From positions 36,099,501 through 36,163,500 of the forward strand of contig CM065804.1 in NCBI GenBank assembly GCA_033398695.1: a stretch of 64,000 bases of DNA, written 5' to 3'. Shown here one piece after another: positions 31,919 through 43,654 of this stretch (the stretch's first letter is position 1; each line of letters begins with the position of its first letter). The notes under the pieces were generated by a model that saw nothing but the letters and a program-made list of their open reading frames with translations, ran no database searches and was not told the origin of the DNA. The stretch comes from Orobanche coerulescens. Its lineage: Eukaryota > Streptophyta > Magnoliopsida > Lamiales > Orobanchaceae. The translations under genes were made by a program, and so were the position numbers.

Positions 31919-31936
31919 CTTTTAAGGGGGGGTGTA
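31919..31936 (+). other. Polypurine tract of G3
   Basis: CTTTTAAGGGGGGGTGTA just before the 3' LTR, identical in style to G0. Confidence 0.9.
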
Positions 31937-34486
31937 TGTAATACCCGGTTGTAATTCAGCCATTATCATTCAGTGCTTATCATTCTGTAATTGTCACTCA
32001 GTAATTTTCACTCATTAATGATCTTTTGTCACTCATATTCAATCATTGTATTCATCATTCAGAGTAATTGTATCATGTATCAATCGTCATTCATCATCAA
32101 TCTAGATGGAGAATCGTGCGATGTTTATCATCGTTGTCATTTTCATAGGGTGCTGTGTGTGAGGAGTAGCGCACGCTACGTACTCTCTTTAGCGTGCGCT
32201 AATTGAGTACGGGTAGCGCACGCTACCTCTGAACACTAGCGCACGCTAGTATGTTTCAAACAGGCAGTCCAGAAGGCACTGGACTGCAGTTGGGTTGTAA
32301 GTAGCGCACGCTACGAATGGTAAGTAGCGCGCGCTAGTAGGCCGAAGTAGCGCACTCTATACAGTTGTTGTAGCGCGCGTTAAGGTCGGATCAGGTTGAG
32401 TCCAGTGGCTACTGGACTGGATGGGATTTATTCATAGCGCACGTTATGAGTGATTTTTAGCGTACGCAAACGATATTGTAGCGCACACTAAATATTGAAT
32501 GTAGCGCACACTACCGCGATCACATCAGAGGACTGAAGGTTCTGAACTCCAGTACTGGGCATTAGATAATTCGTTAGGGCACGCTAACATTTCGGGGTTA
32601 GCGCACGCTAAGTGTACAGCCGTAGCGCACGCTACAAAAGGTACGTAGCGCACGCTACCGTTGTCGGACAGTGGGTACTGGACTACCCAAAACACCCGTT
32701 AGCCCACGCTAAGAGCTGGGGATAGCGCACTCTAAACTGGGATTTCTATAAATAGGACAGTTCAGCCCTTACTTCGTCATTTTTCATATCTCTTCGTTTC
32801 TTCGGCAATTTCGGACGATTCCGGGCGATTTGGAGAGTATTCTTCGAGCTACAATCCTCAATCATCATTTTCAAGTCTTTGAGTTGGATTAATCATGACT
32901 TCATCATCTCCAATACATCAAATCAAAGGTATTAATCTCTTGGATCTAGAATTTCGGATTTTTGGGTTTTTCCTTCCGATTTCTTCGTGTAAGCTTGGAT
33001 TGTTGTTGGAATATGTTAGATATGGATTATCTAACTTGGATAAATGTATTCATACGGATTTAATGGCTATTTTGGGGATTATTGCAAGAACCCTTGGGGT
33101 TGCCTTTGGTTAATTTGGGGATTTTCCGATTGATGTTGTCGTAATCTTGAATTATGGATTCCTATGGGATTATTGATGTCAGTGATATTGTTTTGCTGGT
33201 TTGAATCAATCATTTGAAAGTTGGTTTCGATAATTTGAGTTTGGTTGTAACCAACGGGAAGGATATTTTCAACGTATTCGTTAAAGTGCATCTACGAGTT
33301 TGGATATTGTTGTATCGACGTTTGAGTTGGTAATAATCGTGTTTGTTACGTGTATTGAACGGATTATTGGTAATTGTGTTATTCAAGGTTGTTCGAGCGA
33401 CCAACATTTTATTTAGGACGTTGTTCGTGGACGGACATTCTTCATCGGTGTTGTGTAAGTTAATTCTTACTCGGTTAAAAGGACATTCATTCCTTTCGTT
33501 GTTGTTCATTCATAATTATAGTTCATTCATGATGTATTAACCGTATTGAGACTTGTAATTGTCAATTAATCACTTCAGTCACGAGGACCGACGGTTCCAA
33601 TCATTTCATTGAGCTATCATTCATTTCACTATCATTTCATCTCGGTGAGTCATTATTGATTTCGATATCACTTTTGTTATCTCGTGACATTCCGGGTCAT
33701 GCTGGCGTGCCGGTTGGTATGTGTAGGATTTTCATGTCGGGAACATATTAAGTCGTGTGTTGGTTGTTGGCCTTACATTGGACTGTGCACACGAGAAGAT
33801 CACTTCGTGAGACTGATTAGGTACAAGACCACACGTTTATTCGATTGATACTCGATGGTGGCTTGTGCACGGACACATTTCCATCCCGGGCGTAGTGTGG
33901 CGCCACCCTTTGAGCCGTACCATTAGTTGATTCATACATCATGTTTGATTGCGTATGTTTTCAACAGGATTTGGGTTATAATCTGACCAATTCACTTTTG
34001 ATCGCATGTGTTCGACGGTTTGAGATTTTTAATCGAACTTGTGGTTTATACAGCATATATGATTGTGTTTATTCAACTCTTGAGGATTGTTGTTCTGTGT
34101 AACTGACCTCGTTGGGGGATTTTGCTTTTCAGGTCACGGCAAGGCTAAGGCACGGGAAGAGAACGTTGACGGCGAGGAGTCTCAGTGATACTAGTAGGGG
34201 GCCCCAGTCCTTTCAATCACCGTGTTTCCTAATTTTATATCCGCTGCAGATTTCCGTTTGGATTTTGAGTTCATTCAGTATTGTATATTTTATCTCCATA
34301 TAAAATATACTTGTATTCGGTCATTTCCTTGGGTGTGTTGTATGAAACTCCTCATCGGAGTAATTAATGATGTAATGTGGTTCGGTACTACATTTACCCT
34401 GTGTATTTCATTCATTTTCACTCGCCTGGTGGGTCCCAGTTGGGGGTCCACGGCACTGTAATATCCGCCTAGTTTGGGGTGTTACA
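31937..34486 (+). repeat. G3 3' LTR
   Basis: Matches 24709-27255 closely over its whole length. It retains the TATA box TATAAATA (32747-32754), the motif array (32166-32735), and donor/acceptor at 32929 and 34132. Its end is followed by CTTAT and the rest of the G2 LTR. Confidence 0.95.
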
Positions 34487-35522
34487 CTTATTGAGTTGTA
34501 GGAGCCACCTCTACAGTCCCAAATTTGTGTCAGGGACAGTTAGACCATGTCTTGGATCGAGCAGCACGGCTGCGGTTCATGAACAAGGCTACTGTCGTTT
34601 CCTATTCCCTTGAAGCCAATGGACGGAGTGTTCCGGAGGTGACTGGGTCATAGACTTAGGGTATAATCGCGATTATGGTATGATCCGGGCACTGACCCAT
34701 AATTAAGGACATGTCGATCCCAGATAAGAGATAAGGAAGCATGTCACCAAGCGTGAGAGCGCTAAGCTCAAAGGCCAAAGTTATAGTGACGGTCCGACAA
34801 ACGCCCAAGGCTACGGTCATTAAACCAAAGGCCGTGGCGATAGTTAAAGGCCAAACACTGATAACGGTCTAAGATGTTATAAGGAGGCCGAGGGACTTAG
34901 TCATATAGACGACCTCCCGAAGCTAAATACTCACTAGGCGCTCGACGCCACATATTGTCATACTTAACAGCAATCTACGGAGATTGAGTGTTCACTCATA
35001 ACCTAATTCATTGCATTATATTTTGAAACTTATACCATCCATATATGATAAATTTTCAAAGGTGGGAGTAAAAATAGTATATATTTCAAAATAATTATAT
35101 ACGTATAATTTCAGAAAATATACTCAACCCAACTCACTGAGAATCCATTATTCTCACCCTAATTTGTATTGTTTTTCTAAAACCCCACTAGATGAGGAGA
35201 CCCAAGAAGATGACGAGACGAATGCTGATGACCAATGAAGATCGTCGTTGAAGAACTGCCGAGACACAAGTATTAGAATGTTGAAATAAATGCTCTTTTT
35301 TATTCTTGTATCAATAAAGTATTCTGATCTCCGTTGTGCTCTTTGAACTTTATGTAACTATTCCGTTGTACTCATGAATGTTTATTCCATCGAATAACCA
35401 GACTTAGTTCACCGGGCTAAGATCTGGCATTTGAATGCTCTACAGTAATTCTATTATCACAAACGTTATTTAATTACGTTAGCTGTCGCGTTCTCGTCCA
35501 ACCCCGGTGTGGGGGCGTGACA
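34487..35522 (+). repeat. G2 3' LTR, right part
   Basis: After the CTTAT target copy, TGAGTTGTAGGAGCCACC... matches 17031-18063 of the 5' LTR to the end GGGGGCGTGACA, and is followed by ATAGG, the G2 target duplication. Confidence 0.95.
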
Positions 35523-36600
35523 ATAGGCAATTGTCTTCCCGTGCTGCATGAGTACACATCCGAGCCCTTGGCCCGAAGCATCACTAAAAACTGAGAAACC
35601 CTCATTACCACTCGGTAAAGCCAAAACAGGAGCGGTCGTCAACTATTTCTTCAATTCCTCGAAACTCTTCTGTCTCTCATCGGTCCACACAAACTTCTCT
35701 GACTTCTGTAACAACTGAGTCAGCGGTCGAGCTAGCTTAGAGAACCCCTCGACAAATCTACGATAATACCCATCCAAACCCATAAAACTACGAACCTCCT
35801 TCACGTTTTTGGGCGGTGCCCAATCCAACAATGCCTCTATCTTATGTGGGTCCACACGAACACCCTCGGCCGAGATCACGTAGCCAAGAAACATAACCTC
35901 CCGCAACCAAAACTCACACTTTGAGAACTTCGCAAAAAGATGCTGAGTTCTCAAGATTCCTAGCACAATATGCAAATGACGTGCATGCTCCTCCTCGCTC
36001 TTCGAGTAAATCAGGATGTCGTCGATAAAAAGACTACACACTTATCGAGGTATTCGATAAAGACTTTGTTCATAAGATGCTTGAACACGGCTAGGGTGTT
36101 GGTTAGCCCGAAAGGCATACCATAAACTCGTAGTGGCCGTATCTCGTCTGAAAGGCCGTCTTCAGAATGTCGGAATCCTTCACTCGGAAATGATAATACC
36201 CCAATCTCAAATCAATATTCCAAAATACGGTTGCCCCTTGCAATTGGTCAAACAAGTCATCAATCCTCAGGAGCGGATACTTGTTTTTGATAGTAACCTT
36301 GTTCAACGCTCGATATTCGATACACAGACGAAGTGACCCATCCTTCTTCTTTACAAACAGGACCTGCGCGCCCCAAAGCGAAGCGATCGGTCGAATATAC
36401 CCCATGTCTAGCAACTCTCCCAACTATTTCTTCAACTCAAGCATCTCGGCAGGCGCCATACGGTATGGTGTCTTAGAAATCGGTGCTGCACCCAGCTCTA
36501 AATATACAGTAAACTCAACCGCTCGGTCTGGCGGCAAACCCGGCAACTCATCTGGAAAGACATCAGGATTCTCACACACTACCTGAATAGACAAGAGCTC
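35523..36600 (-). pseudogene. G1 pol, 5' half: RT and RNase H start
   Basis: Minus strand: RT N-terminus (LPPDRAVEFTV, YRMAPAEMLELKK near 36430-36530), then [39 protein letters not shown] (36423-36103), a frameshift near 36100, FIDDILIYS (catalytic, near 36010-36040), [27 protein letters not shown], and the RNase H start ([18 protein letters not shown]) running into the ATAGG duplication at 35523-35527. Stops occur near 36423 and 35643. RNase H continues at 16362 on the other side of G2. Confidence 0.9.
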
Positions 36601-37118
36601 GACTCCCCCTTATTCCGATCTCAAAGCATAACACCAATAACCCTTGTAACCTCCTCGAAGAAGTCTCACCGCTTTCAAAAAGCTGATCAGGAATCTCTGG
36701 CTACTCCGCTTACGCCCCACAAAAGAATGCTCGGTACCATCAGAGGCTAACATCGAAACGTTTCTCATTCTATAATTCATGATCTCCCCATGACGGTCCA
36801 GCCAATCCTCACCAAGAATCAGATCCTCGTCTTTAATATCTAGAGGCAATCAGATTAGAAGGCTAATCTCCCCGCGAGACTCACCGGAAAATCTCTAATC
36901 TCACGATCCCCGACGATGCTATCCCCACTAGGTAGTTTAACAACAAATGGTTCACACGCAACTAGGCAATCAACATGCAGACGACGCACACAATCCATAG
37001 ATATGAAAGAATGCGTAGCACCAGAATCGAATAATGCGGAAACAGGATGGTCAAGGATGTGAACGGTACCTGTAGCCACCGTCGCGTCAGGATCTCCAGC
37101 GCATCTCATCTCATACAC
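36601..37118 (-). pseudogene. G1 aspartic protease
   Basis: Minus strand: MRCAGDPDATVATGTVHILDHPV, then LFDSGATHSFIS with the D-S-G active site at about 37030-37050, VVKLPSGDSIVGDREI, a stop near 36855, and PLDIKDEDLILGEDWLDRH in the next piece (36849-36770). The active-site triad is intact; the frame breaks at about 36852. Confidence 0.85.
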
Positions 37119-38380
37119 ACGGGGCGGAATAGACCCCGCACTAGAAGATCACCCTATAGAAGGCTGCCCACGTCCTTGGCCTCTACCAAAACTCTGCTGT
37201 GGCTGAGAAACTGTCGGTGCCTAATTCACGCTCGATTCTCCCGCAGTTGGGGCTGATATCTGAGTAACTGGTGCCCGAACTGCATCCGTACAATAATTAG
37301 CACGATGTCCTATCCGACCGCAAGCAAGACACTTAATCGGGGCCCTATTACACTCACTCATCATGTGGCCGGGATGACCACAGTTAAAGCATGTAGGACC
37401 ACGAATAGAACCAGTAGGAGCAGACTTAGAACCGTTTTCTCGCCCAAATGACGGGGACTAATTCCCGAAGACTCGCGAACCTGACTGAGCCTTCGGATAC
37501 CCACTAGACTTGTCTCCCAAAAACTGACCGGAGGTCTTCTGTTTCTTTCCCTCGGTTGCCGTCTCTATCGTAGAAAACGACATCTCATAAGCTATTGCCT
37601 TGTTTTGATAATCTTTCAGAGTTGTACACCTGAGACCAGACATGTAGTGACGAACCCTCGGCTTCATCCGCATGTCAAAGTGGCGGATCTTGTCTAACTC
37701 GTCTCGGACCTGGTTTCTCACATAATGAAGTTGTTGGTTGTATTCCTTGATTCCCTGCGAAATCGGAACATCCTGGGGCTTAGCCTCAAAGAAGGCTCGG
37801 ATCCTCCCCTCTTTAACTGGCCACAAACAAAATTCGTCCTCCATTAGCTCTCGGAACTCTACCAAGTGGCTGCCCGGTCACGCGGTTTCACCGCTTTCCA
37901 CCACGTTGCCGCCTCCTTGGCGAGAAAGTACTGAGCGATGGGTACCTTCCTCTCCTCAGAGCAGTTAGCCGCATCGAACACTTTCTCCATCTCCAATAAC
38001 CAACTCTCCCAATCGCAAGGGTCGGAAACACCATCAAACTGCGGAGGACGCATACGAATCACGTCCTGAAGTAGCTTATCATTGCTGGATCAAGTAGGCG
38101 GAACCGGGTTGGCATTTGCTTGGCCGACCAAGACAGCCTGAGTCAGTATCGTCATCTAGTTCTCTACTTGCTGTAAAATATTTGCCACCCCGATATTCTC
38201 ATGAGCATTGCCGGAGCTAGCAGACTGATCCTACTGGCCTCCGGAATTGTGTGGAACACTGTTCGACAAGGAAGGCATCGCCGAATCAGTTCCCGAGTTA
38301 TCGGACATGGCCGCCCCACCGGATGCGCCACGTCCCCTACCGCGTCCACGACCGCGTCCGCATCCTCTACCAGTAGGCAT
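37119..38380 (-). pseudogene. G1 Gag with complete capsid and two zinc knuckles
   Basis: Start ATG 38378-38380, giving a GRG-rich N-terminus. Capsid: IRMRPPQFDGVSDPCDWESWLLEMEKVF, AQYFLAKEAATWWKAV, then FEAKPQDVPISQGIKEYNQQLHYV and RVRHYMSGLRC (38062-37560). Nucleocapsid: CFNCGHPGHMMSEC and CLACGRIGHRANYC, both complete CCHC boxes (37400-37300). Stops lie near 38230, 38155, 38090, 37860, 37456 and 37220. It serves here as the reference for what G0 and G3 have lost. Confidence 0.9.
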
Positions 38381-38586
38381 TATGAAGATGTAACGGGTAA
38401 GCACAGTTTAAATGAAAAACGCAACAAGATACCAAGAAAGGAATAGAACAGAACAACGTAACAAGTCAAGTTAGGAAAAACTTACGAGCACCGACGTACT
38501 GAGATGATGGCGTAGCAGTGATACTGTTCAAAAACAACACTCAACTAGACCCAAATAACCGACATCCTAGGTATCCATAAACCTAA

Positions 38587-38598
38587 TCTCCGATATCA
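38587..38598 (-). other. Primer-binding site of G1 (diverged iMet type)
   Basis: The minus strand reads TGATATCGGAGA a few bases inside the 5' LTR; about three mismatches to TGGTATCAGAGC. Confidence 0.6.
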
Positions 38599-38603
38599 TA
38601 TTC

Positions 38604-40552
38604 TGTAACACCCCCAAGACGATCAGGGCATATTACAGCGCCGCGGACCCCACACTTTTGGAGTCCACTAGGCGAACACACCAAAACGACATACGACAAA
38701 AGACATACATCATCGACAACAGATAATTTCTCAATCTACGACATTTAAATCCAAAGACTGAAATTTGACAATACAATTTGACATCAAATCCATTCCAAAA
38801 ACGGGTACACAAAATTAATAAATTCAAGAAAGAAGTACTCGAGTACTTAAGAAAATGACATAATAAGAAAATCCCAAAACAAGACACCAATAGACAACCA
38901 TTAAACAGAATCACACCTGCCCATCATCCTCGTATGGCTCGCATGCTCGTTTGCTTCCCTGACCTGTACCTGAAATACAAAAGTATTTCCCCCATTTAAG
39001 GGGTTAGCGACAACTGCTAGTGCAAGTACAATCCATTTGAACTACCATTCGAATCAGATGAAATATGCGCCAAAAAACAATTTAGAAAAACATTTATATT
39101 CCGGAATATTTACGGTGCACAAGCACAAAACACATTTCTCCAACAAAACAATTCAAAGTTAACCGTTGGTACGAGACTAACGGCCACCGTACCCCGTAGA
39201 GCCCCACCGGACATCCCTGGGTGGTTAACAATAGTTCGTGATATGCACACTCACGACAATACGTATCCCTAGAGGCCCCGTCGGACCGTCCCTTGGTGAA
39301 CATACACATATCCATCCATACAACCACGAAAAGCCATAATTCAAATACTAGAACACGTAAATAAATATAAAGTACTTGCCTTTGAGACATCTTTGAAGAA
39401 TCGGGAATGAATAACGACTACGAGCGATCCGGATGGAAAACGACGGTTCTTAAATTAAGGATTAACATTACTCAGTCCTAACGGACAACAATAATTGAAT
39501 GGAATATGCTCATAACCTCGATTACAAGCTATGACTATATACGTTCAGTCGATACGGGCGAGGGTTTACGCAAAATCTCCCCGAATCCATAAATTGCGGA
39601 TTAAACTCGATGAAATTGGATGGGAATCACCCAATAACAACAATTGGTAAGGAATAATACAACATACTTGAACAATTCGAGATAAATAAAGCAAACCCCG
39701 AAAACCCTCCAAAATTGACAAAGTTAGGGTTCTAAGCCAATTACCTCGGATTTGGATGGTGGAAGATGATTACTTTGAAGATAATATGCTCCTACGATCT
39801 CACGATGCTGAAGGATGAAGAATACACGGGTTTGAAGTGATCTAAATCGCCCTGGAGGTTCTGGTGTCGCCCGACGAAGAAAAATGAGAGAAGGGATGAG
39901 AAATGATGTTCTGACTTCTGCCCGCTGTTCTTAAAACAGCAGGTTGTTACGGCCGTAACAAGGGCTGCATTATGGCCGTAACAAACCAACATTATGGCCG
40001 TAATGAATGGGGTGTTACAGCCGTAACACTCTACTGGACAGCAGTCTAAGAAGCTACTATCCGAACTATCCCGGACGATTCCGAACCCCGGACCTGCTAT
40101 CGAACCGAAAATATGGTTACGAAGTACATTAGATGACGAACCTAACCACTACAAGAAAATACAATTCCGACTACTGGGGAATCCGAAATACAAAAAAGGA
40201 GATGAAATTCCCTAAACTTATAGGAATTTACAAAAATGGCCCAAGTGTCCGAAAATCACAATACGACGTCAGATTGACAAACCGAAACTCACAACACGAA
40301 CAACTCAACCATACGAACTTATGTAGACAAAGAAACAACGAAAACGAATGAGTTTTACGAGAATCGAACGTACATACGACAAAACACAACATAGAATGGA
40401 TGTATGTAAAAACATCTCCGAAACTCGTCCAAATGAAAAAACTCCAAGAATAAAGTAGATTCAAAATGTAGAAACGGTTACAAGCGATTCGATAAAAATA
40501 GACATACACCAAAAATGGAAACTGCTAAAAATGGGAAGTTACGGATATTACA
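38604..40552 (-). repeat. G1 5' LTR
   Basis: Plus-strand TGTAACACCCCC...GGATATTACA, 1949 bp, the partner of 12546-14494. It is followed by the CAAAT duplication. Palindromes near 39946-40030 correspond to the GTTACGGCCGTAAC cluster, with more substitutions (e.g. ATTATGGCCGTAAC). Confidence 0.95.
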
Positions 40553-40557
40553 CAAAT

Positions 40558-42091
40558 AATTAAGGGATTTGGATGTGCCAATTTTCTGATGCCACGAGCA
40601 CGAACTTCAAAATAAGAAATGCATTATTTTCTTCCAAGTCTCAAAGAAATTTATTAAGTCTCAAATATATTCGCATGAATGGATACCATGTTGAAACCAT
40701 GGATAAAAATAATGATAAATATCTTTGTATTACTTCAAACACTTCCGGAAGTAAGTGTGTGTTGGAAAAATTACCTGCTCTATCATCTGGGTTGTACTAT
40801 ACTATTATAGAAATATTTGAATCACATAACACAGTAAACCTGAAGTTTGCTGAAACATTCAAAGTTTGGCATGGTCGATTAGGACATCCCGGTTTGATAA
40901 TGATGCAGAAAAGTATTAGAAATTCTAGTGGTCATCCATTGAAAAACCAGAAGATTTTTAAATCTTATGAACTATCTTGTGTTGCTTGTTCTCGAGGTAA
41001 ATTGATAATAAGACCATCACCAACTAAAGTTGGGAATGAATCACCAACATTTTTTGAAAGAATTTATGGTGATATATGTGGACCTATTCATCCACCTTGT
41101 GGACCATTTCGATACTTTATGGTATTAATTGATGCCTCTAGCAGATGGTCACACGTATGTATTTTATCAACTCGCAATTTGGCATTTGCCAGATTTCTTA
41201 CCCAATTAATCAAATTGAGAGCACAATTCCCAGATTACATGATTAAGAGAGTTCGACTTGATAATGCTGGGTAATTTACATCTCAAGCCTTTAATGATTA
41301 TTGTATGGCGGTGGGCATCAATGTTGAACATCCAGTAGCTTATGTTCATACACAAAACGGTTTGGCTGAATCGTTAATCAAACTTCTCCAACTTATTGCC
41401 ACACCAATAATAATGAGAACAAAGCTCCCCATCTCTATATGGGGACATGCTATCTTGCATGCTGCACCACTAATTCGTATTAGATCAAGTGCATATCATG
41501 AATATTCCCCATTACAGCTGGCATTTGGTCAAGAACCAAATCTTTCACATATTAGAATTTTTGGTTGTTTGTATATGTACCAATTTCTCCACCGCAACGT
41601 ACAAAAATGGGACCACAAAGAAGATTGGGAATTTATGTGGGATATCATTCACCATCGATAATCAGATATATCGAACCAAAAACAGGTGATGTTTTCACCG
41701 CTCGGTTTGCTGATTGTCATTTTAATGAAGAAGAATTTCCACTCTTAGGTGAAAAGGAGAAACAAGTGGAAAAAGAAATTCAATGGTGTACATCGTCATT
41801 ATTTCTATTTATCCTCCTACAAAACAACGTGAACTAGAAGTTCAAAAGATCATACACTTACAGAATATAGCAAATTAATTACTAGATGCATTTATAGACA
41901 CAAAAAGAGTGACAAAGTCACATATAGCCGCTGCAAATACTCCTGCTCGAATTGAGGTTCCAAAAGAGCAGTCCAATACAAATATTCCAAATGAATCCAA
42001 AACACGCCTGAAGCGTGGAAGACCTGTTGGTTCCAAAGATAAAGTTCCTCGAAAGAAGAATGCTGTTACCCAAAATATTATCCAGAGATGA
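40558..42091 (+). pseudogene. C1 pol: pre-integrase and integrase
   Basis: Continues the protease frame across G1. GAG-pre-integrase: FKVWHGRLGHPG and LSCVACSRGK (HHCC; about 40860-41000). Core: RIYGDICGPIHPPCGPF, RLDNAG, then TAA 41272-41274 where Glu is expected (DNAGEF), and HTQNGLAESL with the catalytic Glu. A frameshift at about 41570 moves to the frame encoding YVPISPPQRTKMGPQRRLGIYVGY and YIEPKTGDVFTARFADCHF; another by 41900 leads to KRGRPVGSKDKVPRKK, the usual linker before RT. The sequence then ends at 42091-42093 against T1. Copia type by domain order (integrase before RT). Confidence 0.92.
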
Positions 42092-42093
42092 TA

Positions 42094-43129
42094 TGCTGGA
42101 ATGGACGAGTAACAAACAAAATGCGAGAGCACGTCCGTGGGGAAGTAAATAACACAAGATTTTCCGGGGTTGTTAGTCCCGGGCTTGAAGGCTCTCGCGA
42201 GATATTATTAATATGAATACTTGGGAGTACAAATATTAATGTTAGAGTACAATTACAATGAGTGTAAAGACCCTAGTTATCTTAGCTCTTGAGTGCTGAA
42301 GATTGCCGGAAGAACCAGAGTTGATGCTCTGTGAGTTCTTGTAACAACGATGGAGTGCTGTGCTGACTGTGAGAAATCGACGGTCTCTCACTGTGTGAAT
42401 TATCTTAACTCTCGTATGGAAGTAGTTTCGGAACTTGTGGACTTCTTAAAGTATGAACTTCTCTGAACTATAAGGAGTTCCCATTTCTGCCGACCGTCTT
42501 TTGGTTAAGAGGTTCTGAGAGAGAAATCCTAGATAGAGTCAAGAGAGAAGCCGAGAGCTTTCCAAGTGCTGGAGGCTCTCTATTTATAGGACTGGGAGTC
42601 GTTGGGTGATCGCCTCTGCTGTATTATAATAAGCGGCGATCGTCTTTAGCACATGGGTTGGTCTCCTTAAAGTCCGTAGCAGCTGCTGGCAGCCGGATGT
42701 GCGAACCAATGAGAAGTCGACACGCGTCTATGTCGCTGTCTTGGGAGGCCCCACCTAGGACCTTTCGGCGGGTCTGTCGGTAGGTGAAGCCGTCTTTGTC
42801 ACTGACAGCAGCTGATGGGCTGGAGTCAACGATCCGTATTCTGTGGCGCCATTCACGGATCTGTACATGAGTCCTTTCTCCGTGATCCAGTCTTCGTACA
42901 CTTGACGGACGGTGGAGTTATACGTGGCATAGGACGGTCGTCCTTGGTCGGGCACCAGAGTCGATCGCTAAGTGCCAAAAGGTGATTGTCCCGGACGCCG
43001 ATCGCTCGGTACCTAATTTCGGTCTAGACTCTTCACTTTGGCAAGTTTGCCTTGGATTATCTGATGCTGTATTTGGTCGCTCGGCCTATAAACCGACCAC
43101 CGTCGAGGCGTATAAATCGCCGCACAACA
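42094..43129 (-). repeat. T1 3' LTR
   Basis: The plus strand reads TGCTGGAATGG...CGCACAACA; on the minus strand TGTTGTGCGG...TTCCAGCA. The TATA box (CCTATAAATAGAG, 42590-42578) is followed by a purine/pyrimidine leader, and AATCTTGTGTTATTTAC lies near the end, as in many plant Tat-type LTRs. The possible target duplication TGATA (42089-42093) has no visible partner. Boundaries are moderately certain. Confidence 0.55.
42581..42590 (-). promoter_or_regulatory. TATA box of T1 LTR
   Basis: Minus strand CCTATAAATA, upstream of a GAGAGCTCTCGG/CTCTC-rich stretch. Confidence 0.65.
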
Positions 43130-43140
43130 ATTTCCCCCCA
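43130..43140 (-). other. Polypurine tract of T1
   Basis: The minus strand reads TGGGGGGAAAT directly before the LTR start TGTTGTG. Confidence 0.6.
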
Positions 43141-43498
43141 ACTCGCTCCGATGTTGAAGACGTGGGGTGAGGTGGTTCTACTGGCGATCGCTTAACTTAG
43201 ATGAGTGACTCAGCATTTTACGGAATAGACGATCGTCTTTGAACGGACTGGTTTTGAATTTGGACGATCTGGTCGATCGCTGAAATGAGCAGGAAATGAC
43301 AGCGGTTGTGGAAACGTCACCGGGGCACGTGTCGGGCTCCTGTTGGGGGAGTCCGACGGTTTTGTAGGGCTGTCCTTTGGCATGCCCTCGAAATGATGCG
43401 AACGCGGGATTCGAGGACAGCATTAAATGCTACCCATCTGACGGTTGCACTTCAGTCCTCGAGACTCCATTTATTGCTCAGAAGCCCCCGCTCCTGCT

Positions 43499-43506
43499 TA
43501 TAAAAA
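43499..43506 (+). promoter_or_regulatory. TATA box of the antisense gene
   Basis: GCTTATAAAAAGGAC, about 155 bp upstream of the likely ATG at 43655. Confidence 0.6.
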
Positions 43507-43654
43507 GGACTAGGGTTACAAGGTAAAAAACCTTATGCGTTTCTGCCTGAGGAGAAGACATAGCCGATTTCTCTTGAAGCTCTGTGTGACGATCGTCCTT
43601 CGACTCAGACCTTAGGTAAGAACAAAAAATTCTTTCTCCCTCCTTTCTTTGAAT

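Larger units (their letters stand above)
24709..34486 (+). mobile_element. G3: Ty3/gypsy element nested in the G2 3' LTR (youngest layer)
   Basis: LTRs 24709-27255 (2547 bp) and 31937-34486 (2550 bp) begin TGTAATACCCGG and end GGTGTTACA. The flanks CCTAT (24704-24708) and CTTAT (34487-34491) form a target duplication with one mismatch. Order: LTR, PBS, leader, capsid-less gag, protease, short 56-bp repeats, RT, RNase H, integrase, chromodomain-like tail, PPT, LTR. Same family as G0. About ten stops and frameshifts break gag-pol, although the LTRs are still very similar. Confidence 0.95.
16368..35522 (+). mobile_element. G2: Ty3/gypsy element nested in G1
   Basis: Perfect 5-bp duplications ATAGG at 16363-16367 and 35523-35527. 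LTRs begin TGTAAAACCCCC and end GGGGGCGTGACA. The 5' LTR is 16368-18063 (1.7 kb); the 3' LTR is 22322-24708 plus 34492-35522 (3.4 kb), split by G3. Internal region 18064-22321 holds the PBS, protease C-terminus, RT, RNase H and integrase with a chromodomain-like tail, but no recognisable gag. Net length is about 9.4 kb. It sits inside the RNase H coding part of G1. Confidence 0.95.
12546..40552 (-). mobile_element. G1: Ty3/gypsy element, minus strand, nested in C1
   Basis: Perfect target duplications CAAAT at 12541-12545 and 40553-40557 flank two LTRs of identical length (1949 bp; 12546-14494 and 38604-40552). Without the nested G2-G3 block (19,160 bp including one TSD) the element is about 8.85 kb. 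On the minus strand: LTR, PBS, gag, protease, RT, RNase H, integrase, chromodomain-like tail, PPT, LTR. Domain order and the tail (IPLVKVQWSKHGVEEVTWE) indicate a Tekay/Del-type chromovirus. Confidence 0.95.
9610..42091 (+). mobile_element. C1: Ty1/copia element, outermost host of the nest, 3' truncated
   Basis: Parts in order: 5' LTR (about 9610-10270, itself carrying a solo LTR), PBS, repetitive leader, gag (11197-12207), protease (12426-12545), then after the G1 insertion GAG-pre-integrase and integrase (40558-42091). Removing G1 and one CAAAT copy joins the reading frame exactly (...GSVQ|IIKGFG...), proving continuity. RT, RNase H and the 3' LTR are not in the window; pol stops just before RT where T1 begins at 42094. 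The left edge of the LTR is uncertain because no second LTR is available. Confidence 0.85.
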
